From JAJPXC01 sp964562375 (GTDB lineage: Bacteria > Bacteroidota > Bacteroidia > Bacteroidales > Muribaculaceae): 30,125 nucleotides of DNA. The stretch covers positions 1 to 30,125 of the forward strand of contig CAZLSW010000035.1 of assembly GCA_964562375.1 (NCBI GenBank). Reading direction: 5' to 3'. The notes below the pieces were generated by a model. The model had not been told where the DNA came from and made no database searches. It saw only the letters and a program-made list of their open reading frames with translations. Every line of letters begins with the position of its first letter. Position 1 is the first letter of the stretch. This document shows, one piece after another, positions 30,109 through 30,125 of this stretch. The position numbers and the translations under genes were made by a program.

Positions 30109-30125
30109 ACTTTTCCATTGCTGTT

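Overview
The window looks like a chromosome segment of a gut or rumen Bacteroidales bacterium, with a GC-rich, Muribaculaceae- or Prevotella-like flavour. The support is direct: a SusD-family protein, surface lipoproteins whose lipobox Cys is followed by an acidic SDDD/NDDD stretch, BspA-type leucine-rich repeats, weak or absent Shine-Dalgarno sites, and many promoters with the Bacteroidota -7 box TAnnTTTG, several with a -33 TTG 19-21 nt upstream. Genus assignment is inference only.

Region 1 (1-11105, all +) is one tightly spaced operon: a 5'-truncated SusD, two surface glycan-binding lipoproteins that share a C-terminal module, a BACON-BACON-GH5 lipoprotein endoglycanase, then an MFS pentose/H+ symporter, xylulokinase and xylose isomerase. 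Glycan capture, backbone cleavage, xylose uptake and conversion to xylulose 5-phosphate appear on one transcript, which points to a xylose-containing glycan (xyloglucan or xylan).

Region 2 (about 11294-22285) is an accessory island bounded by a perfect 46-bp INVERTED repeat. The repeat is the 3' part of a CAU-anticodon tRNA gene; the intact gene is at the right edge and a truncated copy with a terminator at the left. Inside are an HNH nuclease, a secreted BspA-like protein with a small partner gene, and phage-derived genes: a polyvalent-type nuclease/ParB-like protein fused to a tail-fibre-like region, a DUF4160/DUF2442-HTH pair, and a small tail accessory protein plus a second tail-fibre-like protein. 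A promoter-driven, highly structured small locus sits upstream of a DUF5053 gene. No integrase, reverse transcriptase or transposase is seen.

Region 3 (22317-28962) is housekeeping: truA and speA (translationally coupled), rpmE2, the rpsF-rpsR-rplI operon with a possible S6:S18 leader hairpin, and guaA. Dispersed and tandem repeats lie between these genes.

Region 4 (28966-30125) is a probable toxin-antitoxin-type pair with a clear promoter and a palindromic operator candidate. After it the window runs into two 19-bp direct repeats 41 bp apart, possibly the edge of a mobile element.

The least ordinary items are the nuclease/ParB/tail-fibre fusion, the structured RNA or micro-ORF at 21549-21780, the duplicated module in the two glycan-binding proteins, and the inverted tRNA-derived repeats.
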